A stretch of 64,000 bases of DNA from Bacteroidota bacterium (lineage in GTDB: Bacteria > Bacteroidota > Bacteroidia > Cytophagales > Cyclobacteriaceae): the NCBI GenBank assembly GCA_018266395.1, contig JAFEAM010000012.1, positions 295,786 through 359,785 on the forward strand. Direction: 5' to 3'. The translations under genes and the position numbers were made by a program. The notes beneath the pieces are model-generated. The model ran no database searches and was not told the DNA's origin. It saw only the letters and a program-made list of their open reading frames with translations. Numbering within the stretch: position 1 is the stretch's first letter; each line of letters opens with the position of its first letter. Shown here in pieces: positions 8,994 to 17,003 of this stretch.

Positions 8994-9044
8994 GAAAATG
9001 CTTCATGCGAAGGTACGACCTGAAGAGTGATTTTCGCTTCCCAC

Positions 9045-9815
9045 CTAGCTCTCAAAGAGACCGCCCAGCAACGAGCTGGCCTCCTTTCGGGCATTGGATC
9101 CGTAAGGGGAGAGCGCCTGAACAAGTTTCCGGATAGGCATCGACTGCAGCCATACTTTGCCGCTGCCTTTCAGGGTGGCAAGGAAGATTCCCTCACCTCC
9201 GAAGACCATGGATTTTAGACTGCCTACTGCTTCCACATCAAAATCTATATGTGATTCAAATGCCACCACGCAACCTGTATCCACACGAAGAGTCTCATTA
9301 TTAAGTACCCGTTCGATTACGGTGCCTCCGGCATGTACAAATGCTTTGCCATCTCCCTGAAGTTTTTCCAGGATGAATCCTTCGCCTCCTACGAGGCCGG
9401 ATCCTATTCTCTTGTTGAAAGCAATAGACAATTTGGTGCCATAGGCCGCACAGAGGAAGCCGTCTTTCTGAACCATGAGTTCCTGGTTGGCTGATGTGGC
9501 CAGGTCAATTGGAATGACGGTTCCAGGGTAGGGTGCTGAAAACCCGACCTTGGCTTTGCGTGTGCCTCGGTTCGTGAAATGCGTCATGAACAAGGACTCT
9601 CCGGTCAGAACACGGCTGCCAGCTGACAGTAATTTGTCGAACAGGCTCTGGTTGGCTGTGGAGCCGTCACCCATTCGGGTCTCGAATTGGATACCCTCCT
9701 CCATAAAGAGCATGGCACCGGCTTCAGCGATAACAGTTTCGTTGGGATCCAGTTCTATTTCAACTATCTGGATGCTTTCGCCCTTGATTTGATAGTCGAT
9801 TTCGTGGGATTTCAT
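9045..9815 (-). CDS. AIM24/TIGR00266 family protein
   Basis: A 256-residue protein of the AIM24 family, related to the mitochondrial biogenesis protein of yeast and to bacterial TIGR00266 proteins. Visible features are the beta-rich opening [21 protein letters not shown], glycine-rich turns ([27 protein letters not shown]) and the repeat [20 protein letters not shown]. The fold is a pseudo-threefold beta prism; function is unknown. It sits by itself between the oxidoreductase and the small basic protein. Confidence 0.85.
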   Translation of the reverse strand: MKSHEIDYQIKGESIQIVEIELDPNETVIAEAGAMLFMEEGIQFETRMGDGSTANQSLFDKLLSAGSRVLTGESLFMTHFTNRGTRKAKVGFSAPYPGTVIPIDLATSANQELMVQKDGFLCAAYGTKLSIAFNKRIGSGLVGGEGFILEKLQGDGKAFVHAGGTVIERVLNNETLRVDTGCVVAFESHIDFDVEAVGSLKSMVFGGEGIFLATLKGSGKVWLQSMPIRKLVQALSPYGSNARKEASSLLGGLFES

Positions 9816-9870
9816 GCGGTGGCTTTTCAGAAGATTCGAACGTTGAATGCCACCCAGGGGTTATTGTAAA

Positions 9871-10095
9871 TTACTTTTTCTTCCTGCCTTTTTTCAGATC
9901 ATCGTAATCTTGGCGCTCGGCCAGCTTCTTGTCCTCGACTTTTTCATTAAGAAACTCGTTGATCTTTTCGATGTTCATGCTTGATTGGATCTCGCCGAAG
10001 GAATTGATGGAAACCTCCAGCCCGTCAAGCTCCCGGTGAACACGGGCCTTGGGGGTCGCCTTCTGAACCTTGGCCGGAGTCTTCTTGTGTTTCAT
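9871..10095 (-). CDS. Small basic protein of unknown function
   Basis: A 74-residue protein with a lysine-rich N-terminus (MKHKKTPAKVQKATPKA), a central segment RELDGLEVSINSFGEIQSSMNIEKINEFLNE split by charged residues, and a tail ending KKGRKKK. No membrane segment or signal. The ATG at 10095 lies two bases after the gltX stop, so it is probably translated from the gltX transcript. I do not recognise the family. The compact central motif between two basic ends suggests nucleic acid or ribosome binding, which is only a guess. Confidence 0.6.
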   Translation of the reverse strand: MKHKKTPAKVQKATPKARVHRELDGLEVSINSFGEIQSSMNIEKINEFLNEKVEDKKLAERQDYDDLKKGRKKK

Positions 10096-10097
10096 GA

Positions 10098-11633
10098 TCA
10101 ATGGGTTTTAATGCTAAGGCGCTCAATGGCACGATCAATACGGCTGCCTGCTTCAGCAGCACCAAGAATTTCAATGGTGGTCATAAGGTCGGGTCCGGCG
10201 GAACCTCCCGTCATGCAAAGACGCAGCACCGGCAGTACGGCTCCTGGCTTGATGCCCAATCCTGACAATGCTTTATCAACGGTGGCCTTGATTTCATCCA
10301 TTGCAACAGGACCGGTTGCTTTCAATGCCCTGGATATTTCTTTCAGTCCCCTCACACTTTCTTCATTCCATTTCTTGCTTACGATTTGATCGTCGTACTG
10401 ATCTGGAGCAAGGAAAAAGAAACGGCCCTGTTCCCAGAAATCCTGGGGAAAGGTTACGCGGTCACGCATCACGCGCACAACCTTGGTTGTCGTTTGCGTG
10501 TCGGCGCTCAAACCATGTTGTGTAAGGGATTCCTGAAGGAATGAGCGCAATCGTTCATCCGGCAATGCACGCAAGTACTGTTGGTTGAACCATTGTGCTT
10601 TTTGAATGTCAAATCGTGCGCCGGCTTTGTTTATGCGTTCGAGTGTAAAAGACTGGATCAATTCATCAATGGTGAACAGCTCCTGGGTTGTTCCCGGGTT
10701 CCAGCCCAGCAGGGCCAGGAAGTTGATGAGCGCCTCAGGCAGGTACCCGGATTCCCGGTATCCCTTTACCAGTTCTCCACTTGCAGGATCTTTCCAGTTA
10801 ATGGGGAATATGGGGAATCCCATCCGGTCGGCATCCCGTTTACTGAGCTTGCCATTGCCATCCGGTTTGAGGAGCAAGGGAAGATGGGCGAATGCGGGCA
10901 TTTCCTTTTCCCATCCAAAATAACGATAAAGAAGAACGTGTAACGGAGCCGAGGGAAGCCACTCTTCACCTCTGATCACATGAGAAATCTTCATCATATA
11001 GTCGTCCACCACATTGGCCAGATGATAGGTGGGCATGCCATCCGATTTCATCAGCACTTTATCATCTATCTGGGATGAGTTCACCACTACTTCGCCGCGG
11101 ATCAAGTCATGCAGGTGAATGTCAATCCCTGGCTCAACTTTCAGCCTTACGACGTAGGGATCTTCGGACAACAGGCGGGTTTGCACTTCCACAGCTGGAA
11201 GAGAGAGGGAGTTCTTCATGCTCATCCGCGTGGCACTATTGTAATGCTGTTGATTCTCGCCTGCATTCTTAAGTCGTTCGCGCATAGCCTCAAGCTCTGC
11301 CTCTGAATCGAAGGCGTAATAGGCGTGGCCATCCTCGATAAGTTGGCGTACACACTGCTGGTAGATCTGTTTGCGTTCAGATTGCCGGTAAGGTGCAAAG
11401 GTCCCGCCTGCACCAACGCCCTCATCGATCTGAATACCGGCCCAACGGAGTGACTCGATAATATATTCCTCCGCACCTGGTACGTACCTGGCCTGATCGG
11501 TGTCCTCGATGCGAAGTATCATAGTGCCGCCATGTTTTCTGGCAAGCAGGAAATTGTAAAGAGCGGTGCGTACACCGCCAATATGCAGGGCCCCCGTGGG
11601 GCTGGGTGCGAATCGAACGCGGACAGGTCTCAT
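10098..11633 (-). CDS. gltX: Glutamate--tRNA ligase
   Basis: Class I aminoacyl-tRNA synthetase of 511 residues charging tRNA-Glu. The signature HIGG is at 17-20 within FAPSPTGALHIGG, and the KMSKS motif appears as KLSKR at 262-266. The C-terminal anticodon-binding domain occupies about 330-511. The GVGAGGTFAPYRQSERK segment is typical of the Bacteroidota enzymes. It has its own -7 element at 11653-11646 and continues into the small basic protein. Confidence 0.97.
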   Translation of the reverse strand: MRPVRVRFAPSPTGALHIGGVRTALYNFLLARKHGGTMILRIEDTDQARYVPGAEEYIIESLRWAGIQIDEGVGAGGTFAPYRQSERKQIYQQCVRQLIEDGHAYYAFDSEAELEAMRERLKNAGENQQHYNSATRMSMKNSLSLPAVEVQTRLLSEDPYVVRLKVEPGIDIHLHDLIRGEVVVNSSQIDDKVLMKSDGMPTYHLANVVDDYMMKISHVIRGEEWLPSAPLHVLLYRYFGWEKEMPAFAHLPLLLKPDGNGKLSKRDADRMGFPIFPINWKDPASGELVKGYRESGYLPEALINFLALLGWNPGTTQELFTIDELIQSFTLERINKAGARFDIQKAQWFNQQYLRALPDERLRSFLQESLTQHGLSADTQTTTKVVRVMRDRVTFPQDFWEQGRFFFLAPDQYDDQIVSKKWNEESVRGLKEISRALKATGPVAMDEIKATVDKALSGLGIKPGAVLPVLRLCMTGGSAGPDLMTTIEILGAAEAGSRIDRAIERLSIKTH

Positions 11634-11645
11634 TTAATGGGACCT

Positions 11646-11653
11646 CAAAGGTA
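11646..11653 (-). promoter_or_regulatory. -7 element TACCTTTG upstream of gltX
   Basis: TACCTTTG on the minus strand, 13 bases before the gltX ATG, inside the short gap after the upstream membrane protein gene. No -33 TTG at the right distance. Confidence 0.4.
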
Positions 11654-11660
11654 CGAAATC

Positions 11661-12137
11661 CTACTTCGGAGGTCCACTCAGCAGCACATACATGGCATCG
11701 CGAAGGGGCCGTAGCTGAAGCATGAAATTGGACCTGATGATAAAAAATATGGCGCCCAAAAGGAATAATCCTCCCAAAGGGAATGCCATTTGCCTGGTTT
11801 GGTAATAGAAGAAGAGCATTACTGAAACAACTAGAATGGTGCTCAGCGTGACGATTGCCCTGATATTGGGAAATAGCTTGTACTCAAGGAATAATATGCA
11901 TCCGGCAGAGGTAGTCTCTATCTTTCCGATCATGAGGGGGCTATAATGGGTTAGCCGCTGCGTGCGGAGGGAAAGGCGGAAGCGATTGTGCCGGACCCAC
12001 CCATTAAAGAAGAGCCGGGACTCGTCGAGCTGAATGAACGGCTTGTTGGTTGAAGCAGTTGAAATCAATTCATAAACCTCCTCCTGTGACCGCGGGATCA
12101 CTATGGTTTCGTGATAGGAGGGAAGCAATGAGATCAC
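11661..12137 (-). CDS. Membrane protein of unknown function
   Basis: A 158-residue protein. The N-terminal 85 residues are soluble and contain strand-rich text (ESRLFFNGWVRHNRFRLSLR); two adjacent membrane helices cover about 92-112 and 118-135. A short cytoplasmic tail follows. It starts at GTG 12137, overlapping the ridA stop as GTGA, so it is coupled to ridA. The pattern is like proteins with a PH-like or SRPBCC-type head on a membrane hairpin, but I cannot assign a family. Confidence 0.65.
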   Translation of the reverse strand: MISLLPSYHETIVIPRSQEEVYELISTASTNKPFIQLDESRLFFNGWVRHNRFRLSLRTQRLTHYSPLMIGKIETTSAGCILFLEYKLFPNIRAIVTLSTILVVSVMLFFYYQTRQMAFPLGGLFLLGAIFFIIRSNFMLQLRPLRDAMYVLLSGPPK

Positions 12138-12514
12138 TTCACGGCGATACAGGATATTTCGACGTTTACATCTTTGGGCAGCCTGCTAACTTCTACTGTT
12201 TCCCTGGCAGGTGGTTGGGTCGTGAATCGCGATCCATATACTTCGTTCACCTTGGGGAAGTTGTTCATGTCCTTCAGGAAGATGGTACACTTGACCACGT
12301 TGGAGAACTCCATTCCGGCGGCCTTGAGAATTTCTTCCAGATTCTTCAGTACCTGCTGGGTTTCCTCTTCGATGCTGCCGGTAATCACATTCCCGGACGG
12401 TTTTTGAATAGCCACCTGGCCGGAAACAAACAAAAGATTGCCTACCTGGATGGCCTGGCTGTAAGGACCGATGGGCTCGGGAGCCATGGCGGAATAGATT
12501 ACCTTTTTAGACAT
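12134..12514 (-). CDS. ridA: RidA family enamine/imine deaminase
   Basis: A 126-residue RidA/YjgF protein that hydrolyses reactive 2-aminoacrylate-type enamines and imines released by PLP and amine-oxidising enzymes. The family text is clear: PEPIGPYSQAI, VSGQ, NVVKCTIFLKDMNNFPKVNEVY and PPARETVEV. Arg104 and Glu119 align with the catalytic arginine and glutamate. It forms a trimer in known members. It is divergent from an operon that encodes a flavin amine oxidase, which produces imines, a plausible functional link. Confidence 0.93.
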   Translation of the reverse strand: MSKKVIYSAMAPEPIGPYSQAIQVGNLLFVSGQVAIQKPSGNVITGSIEEETQQVLKNLEEILKAAGMEFSNVVKCTIFLKDMNNFPKVNEVYGSRFTTQPPARETVEVSRLPKDVNVEISCIAVK

Positions 12515-12526
12515 ACGGCTGCGTGT

Positions 12527-12534
12527 TACTTTTG
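12527..12534 (+). promoter_or_regulatory. -7 element TACTTTTG for the 12.6-17.0 kb operon
   Basis: TACTTTTG matches TAnnTTTG, 40 bases before the ATG at 12575. On the other strand GATATTTG at 12544-12537 is one mismatch from consensus and would serve ridA, so the 60-base gap is probably a divergent promoter pair. Confidence 0.35.
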
Positions 12535-12574
12535 ATCAAATATCACAAAATTCCCTGATCCTCCTGACCAAATT

Positions 12575-13216
12575 ATGAAGATCCACACCATCGCAGACGC
12601 ACGGAGAAGCGAAGAAATAAAGCAAAGATTGGGGAATTCGCATCAGTACACCTCCGCTGATTCCTATTGTGATGAGCCAGTGGATGCGGATGTAATTCTT
12701 GATGTGATTGCTACCGGTTTCCAGAAGACCATGCAGCCACTTAAGGGTCTTTTTGTGGATGTCACTTTTGTTCCTGTAAAAAAATACATTCAACAGTTCG
12801 GCATTCCGTCAGCAGTCGGCGTGTTTGGTTTTTGCGGATTACCGTCTTTTATCAATCGCCCGCTGCTGGAGGTGTCATTGCCATTGGCAACCAACGAATC
12901 AAAGCTCAAATCGCTCTGCGCTGAACTCAACCTGTCATACGGAATTTCATCTGACAGTGCAGGGCTGGTTTCGCCTCGTGTCATCTGTATGATCATCAAT
13001 GAAGCCTTCTATACCCTCGAAGAAGGGACCGCCACACGTAGGGATATAGATTTGGCAATGAAGTTGGGTACGAATTACCCATTCGGACCATTTGAATGGT
13101 GCGATATTATTGGAGCGGCCAACGTGGTGAAAGTACTTGACACGGTGAGAGAAGCAACGGGAAACGATAGGTATGTAGTATGCAATTTGCTGAGAGATAC
13201 GGGACAAAAGACTTAA
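12575..13216 (+). CDS. Compact 3-hydroxyacyl-CoA dehydrogenase-like protein
   Basis: A 213-residue protein. The C-terminal half (about 128-205) is a 3HCDH C-terminal domain: SPRVICMIINEAFYTLEEG, then DIDLAMKLGTNYPFGPFEW. The N-terminal part keeps strands resembling the second half of the Rossmann domain (DADVILDVIA) but has no GxGxxG loop, so classical NAD binding is doubtful. It is shorter by about 80-100 residues than usual 3-hydroxyacyl-CoA dehydrogenases. First gene of a four-gene plus-strand run, 24 bases before the amine oxidase. Activity is uncertain. Confidence 0.7.
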   Translation: MKIHTIADARRSEEIKQRLGNSHQYTSADSYCDEPVDADVILDVIATGFQKTMQPLKGLFVDVTFVPVKKYIQQFGIPSAVGVFGFCGLPSFINRPLLEVSLPLATNESKLKSLCAELNLSYGISSDSAGLVSPRVICMIINEAFYTLEEGTATRRDIDLAMKLGTNYPFGPFEWCDIIGAANVVKVLDTVREATGNDRYVVCNLLRDTGQKT

Positions 13217-13240
13217 TGAGAAATAACATTCCGAAATCAA

Positions 13241-14593
13241 ATGACAGAACACTTTCATACCCTTATCGTAGGCGGCGGTTATTCCGGGCTTGCAGCGGCC
13301 CGGGCTCTGCATCGTGCAGGAAAGAAATTCATTTTGCTGGAGGCCAGGAACCGGGTCGGCGGCCGGACATTTACCCATCGTTTCGAAGACGGAAAATACT
13401 CCGACCTGGGAGGACAATGGATAGGCCCCACGCAGGACAGGATGTACGAGCTTGCAAAAGAATACAGTGTAGACTGGTACGAAACCTATAATGAGGGCAA
13501 GAATATTCTGGACCTCAATAAGACGCTGCGGCACTATACCGGACTGATCCCCAAGATGGATGTGCTGTCGTTGCTAAATATTGATTTTCTTCTTAAGAAG
13601 CTGGAGCGTATGGCGAAAAGCATCCCGCTTGAATCTCCATGGGCGGCAGCTGACGCCATGTCCCTCGACAGCATAAGCCTTGAAGCATTTGTTCAGAAGC
13701 ACTGTTACACTCGTTCATGTTATAAAGTAGTTCGGGCAGGACTCGAAACCGTGTACGCCTGCGAACTGAATGAAGTTTCACTGCTGCATGCGCTATTCTA
13801 TATCAGGTCAGGGACCAACCTGAATAACTTGCTGAGCATTCAGGATGGCGCACAGCAGCATCGCATTGCGGGGGGCATGCAGACGTTGGCTGAGAAAATG
13901 AGTGAGGAATTTGCAGCTTCTATAAGACTTCAAAGTCCTGTTACCCATGTGCGGCAGGAAGAATCCAAAATCCTCGTGGGTGGTGATCAGTTTCTCTTTG
14001 AAGCGGATCATATCATTATTGCCATCCCACCTGTACTGATTCCATCCATCCGGTTCTACCCGGAGTTGCCGCTGAAGAAGAATCAGCTGATACAAAAAAT
14101 GTCCATGGGCATAGTGGGCAAGGTGATCGGTGTGTATGAAAAGCCTTTCTGGCGGCAAGCCGGCTTCAGTGGCCAGGTAGTTGCTGATGAGAACAGCCCT
14201 TTCCAAACCTTGTTCGACTCCTCTCCTTCCAACGGTGCTTACGGTGTCTTGTTGGCCTTCTGCATAGCGGACAGGGCAAGAGATTTCTTTTCTCGTTCTC
14301 AAGAGGAAAGAAGGAAAATCGCCACCGATACGTTTGTAAAATACTTTGGCCAGGAAGCAGCCGCGCAACTGCATTACATCGATCACTGTTGGGCAGATGA
14401 AGCATGGAGCAAGGGCTGCTACGCAGGATTGTATCCCACCGGCGCATGGGTGAATTTCAGAAGTGAACTTGCTGCACCAACGGGGAAAATCCATTGGGCT
14501 GGAACTGAAACATCCTCTGTGTGGTATGGGTACATCGAGGGGGCAGTCAGGGCTGGCGAAAGAGCCGTAAACGAAATATTGGCAAAGGGATGA
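13241..14593 (+). CDS. Flavin monoamine oxidase family protein
   Basis: A 450-residue FAD amine oxidase that oxidises amines to imines, which hydrolyse to aldehydes and ammonia. FAD-binding loop VGGGYSGLAAARAL at 10-23 with the following LLEARNRVGGRT; C-terminal flavin motif AGTETSSVWYGYIEGA (420-435). Cys393 in GCYAGLYPTG aligns with the cysteine that bonds FAD covalently in mitochondrial MAO, and Lys294 sits where the conserved lysine near N5 is expected. No signal peptide. The stop overlaps the nitrilase start (ATGA). The amine substrate is unknown. Confidence 0.88.
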   Translation: MTEHFHTLIVGGGYSGLAAARALHRAGKKFILLEARNRVGGRTFTHRFEDGKYSDLGGQWIGPTQDRMYELAKEYSVDWYETYNEGKNILDLNKTLRHYTGLIPKMDVLSLLNIDFLLKKLERMAKSIPLESPWAAADAMSLDSISLEAFVQKHCYTRSCYKVVRAGLETVYACELNEVSLLHALFYIRSGTNLNNLLSIQDGAQQHRIAGGMQTLAEKMSEEFAASIRLQSPVTHVRQEESKILVGGDQFLFEADHIIIAIPPVLIPSIRFYPELPLKKNQLIQKMSMGIVGKVIGVYEKPFWRQAGFSGQVVADENSPFQTLFDSSPSNGAYGVLLAFCIADRARDFFSRSQEERRKIATDTFVKYFGQEAAAQLHYIDHCWADEAWSKGCYAGLYPTGAWVNFRSELAAPTGKIHWAGTETSSVWYGYIEGAVRAGERAVNEILAKG

Positions 14594-15729
14594 ATCTGAA
14601 ACGTTATGGATTAGCGGGTTTGGTAATTCTTGTACTTTTTTGGGCAGGATGGTCCCTCAGCGGCCGCTCCCATTCCTTCACCTCTGAGGTTCTGGAACTC
14701 GAACAGGTGTATAATATTTCCGGCGATGCGAACTGTGAAAGGAATGTGGTTGGGATTCAGCCGTTCATGAAAACTGAGGATTACCTGAGTGAGGAAAAGT
14801 TCCAGGCGAAGATGTCCGGGTACTTTGAGGAAGCACGCAAGGCAGGGTTCTTGCGTAAAAAGACTATCGTGCTATTGCCGGAATATCTTGGTACATGGTT
14901 GGTGATCAATGGTGAGAAAGAATCTGTCGCCGGGTATGCCGACATGCAGAGTGCAATGGGTGTCATGATCCTGAGTAATCCCATAAACTTTTTTAGGTAT
15001 TATCTGGACCATGGAGACGAAAGCGACAAGGTTGCCGCGTCCCTGTTCAGAATGAAGTCCGGTGCCATGGCAGAAATATATGGCAGGGTGTTCAGGAATC
15101 TGGCCTCATCATTCAATGTGACTATTGTAGCGGGTTCCATTGTCCTTCCCGGACCGGCAGTACAACAAAATGAGATCGTGATTTCGTCAAAGCAACCGTT
15201 GTACAATGCGAGTTTTGTGTTCTATCCGGATGGAAGCATTGATCCTCATATTGTCCTGAAGTCCTACCCGATTGGCAGCGAACTCCCTTTCCTGGAATCA
15301 GCCCCTATCGATAGCCTTCCACTTTTCCATCTGCAAGGCACTTCCACAGCGATTCTGGTGTGCGCTGACTCATGGTATCCCGACAGCTACAAAATGGTCG
15401 ACTCGCTTGATGCTGCGCTCGTGCTGGTTCCATCTTATTGCACAGGCGATGGCACAATGGCAAAGAAGTGGAAAGGCTATGACGGCGGCGCCATCCCCGC
15501 AGATGTCGACAGGCTCGATGTGGGAAAGATCAATGAGGGTGAAGCATGGGTGCGCTATGCACTTCCCGGAAGGATAGCCAGGTGCAAAGCAAAGACAGGA
15601 GTTAATGTTTTTCTGCGGGGGCAACTCTGGGATCTTGGCAGTGACGGACAGCCATTCTTTGTTCGCCAGGGACAACTTCTGGATGTCCCGGGATCTGAAA
15701 AGGCCGGCATCTGGAATCTTTGTTTCTGA
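14590..15729 (+). CDS. Membrane-anchored nitrilase-superfamily hydrolase
   Basis: A 379-residue carbon-nitrogen hydrolase that cleaves amide or nitrile bonds. The triad is visible: Glu98 (LLPEYLG), Lys224 (IVLKSYP) and Cys258 (ILVCADSWYP). One N-terminal membrane helix (about 6-24) without a clear cleavage site suggests an anchored enzyme facing the periplasm, unlike most cytoplasmic nitrilases and much shorter than Lnt, which has several helices. The start at 14590 overlaps the oxidase stop as ATGA; the longer upstream frame is not used because it lies within that gene. Substrate unknown. Confidence 0.82.
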   Translation: MNLKRYGLAGLVILVLFWAGWSLSGRSHSFTSEVLELEQVYNISGDANCERNVVGIQPFMKTEDYLSEEKFQAKMSGYFEEARKAGFLRKKTIVLLPEYLGTWLVINGEKESVAGYADMQSAMGVMILSNPINFFRYYLDHGDESDKVAASLFRMKSGAMAEIYGRVFRNLASSFNVTIVAGSIVLPGPAVQQNEIVISSKQPLYNASFVFYPDGSIDPHIVLKSYPIGSELPFLESAPIDSLPLFHLQGTSTAILVCADSWYPDSYKMVDSLDAALVLVPSYCTGDGTMAKKWKGYDGGAIPADVDRLDVGKINEGEAWVRYALPGRIARCKAKTGVNVFLRGQLWDLGSDGQPFFVRQGQLLDVPGSEKAGIWNLCF

Positions 15730-15732
15730 GTC

Positions 15733-16989
15733 ATGTGTGATACGCTCGTTGCGCTCTCCAACAGTACGGCAAACCGGTCAGTTCTGTTTGCCAAGAACTC
15801 AGACCGCGAGCCTTACGAGGCTCAAGCCCTCCTTCATGTGGGGAGACAAAGCTGCTCCGAGCCTGATATGGCTTGCACTTACAGACGCATACCTCAGGTT
15901 GCAGAAACGTACGAGTGCATTCTCTCGAAACCTTTCCAGATGTGGGGGGCTGAAATGGGAGTTAATGAATGGGGCCTGGCCATCGGCAATGAGGCAGTTT
16001 TCACCAAAGTCAAATTTGACAAACAGCAGGTCGGACTCACCGGCATGGATATTCTGCGATTGGCACTCGAAAGATGCCGTACTGCTGATGAAGCTGTGAA
16101 TACCATGACCTCCTTGTTAGAAATGTATGGGCAGGATGCCTGTGGTGGTTACCGCAACCGGAAATTCTACTATCACAATAGTTTTCTTATAGCCGATCCT
16201 TCGGAAGCATGGGTGGTAGAGACAGCCGGAAGAACCTGGGTCTCAGAAAAAGTCAAAGATATTCGCTCCATCTCCAACCGGTTAAGTATTGATACTGCAG
16301 AGAGACTGAGTGAAGGTGCCAAGGCAAATGCCAGTCGCCACCGATGGTGGAATGGCAGGGAACCCTTTTCATTCCGTAAATCTTATTCGGACTGGCTATA
16401 CACTACTGCCGGAAGGGCAGCCTCCCGGCAGGCTAAGACGACGTCCGCATGCAAAAGGCAGGAAGGTAAAGTTGATGCAGCGGCCTGCATGAACATCCTC
16501 CAGACCCATAACATCGATCACCCTTCGTTCCAGCCCTCCCGTGCAAACACAGGCTCGGTTTGCATGCATGCAACCGGTTTACTTAATCCCAGCCAGACAA
16601 CAGGAAGCATGGTTGCGGAACTGAGAACAGACGGACCTCACACGGTTTGGCTGACAGGAACTTCCATGCCATGCCTTTCAGTTTATGTACCTTACTTCCC
16701 TGGCACTGCCACCCTTAAGAACATGATTCAACCTTTGGCTGAACCGGATGAGTCTTTGTGGTGGCAGGCGGAAAAGCTTCACGGCTGGATTTGCAAGGAC
16801 TACCGTAGCAGGAGGATGCTATTCGAAGAACAGCGGGTTCAATTGCAACGGGATTTTCTGGAGAGTGAAAAAATCTTAATTGCAAGAAAAGCCTCCCTTA
16901 GTAATCTTGAGCAATTCAGCAACGAATGTCTTAGCAGGGTGTTGATGATGATCAGAAGATGGTCGTCCGCGATTAGCGGGGAAAAATAG
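15733..16989 (+). CDS. C69 (secernin-like) N-terminal nucleophile hydrolase
   Basis: A 418-residue protein of the C69/secernin family. It opens MCDTLVAL, so Cys2 becomes the N-terminal nucleophile after removal of Met1. FAKNSDREPYEAQ, GVNEWGLAIGNEAVF and the closing SVCMHATG are family signatures. Characterised C69 members are dipeptidases; secernins are uncharacterised. No signal peptide, so cytoplasmic. It starts three bases after the nitrilase stop and ends the four-gene run, converging with glmS 14 bases away. Confidence 0.85.
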   Translation: MCDTLVALSNSTANRSVLFAKNSDREPYEAQALLHVGRQSCSEPDMACTYRRIPQVAETYECILSKPFQMWGAEMGVNEWGLAIGNEAVFTKVKFDKQQVGLTGMDILRLALERCRTADEAVNTMTSLLEMYGQDACGGYRNRKFYYHNSFLIADPSEAWVVETAGRTWVSEKVKDIRSISNRLSIDTAERLSEGAKANASRHRWWNGREPFSFRKSYSDWLYTTAGRAASRQAKTTSACKRQEGKVDAAACMNILQTHNIDHPSFQPSRANTGSVCMHATGLLNPSQTTGSMVAELRTDGPHTVWLTGTSMPCLSVYVPYFPGTATLKNMIQPLAEPDESLWWQAEKLHGWICKDYRSRRMLFEEQRVQLQRDFLESEKILIARKASLSNLEQFSNECLSRVLMMIRRWSSAISGEK

Positions 16990-17003
16990 GGCGTCCTCCG
17001 CGA

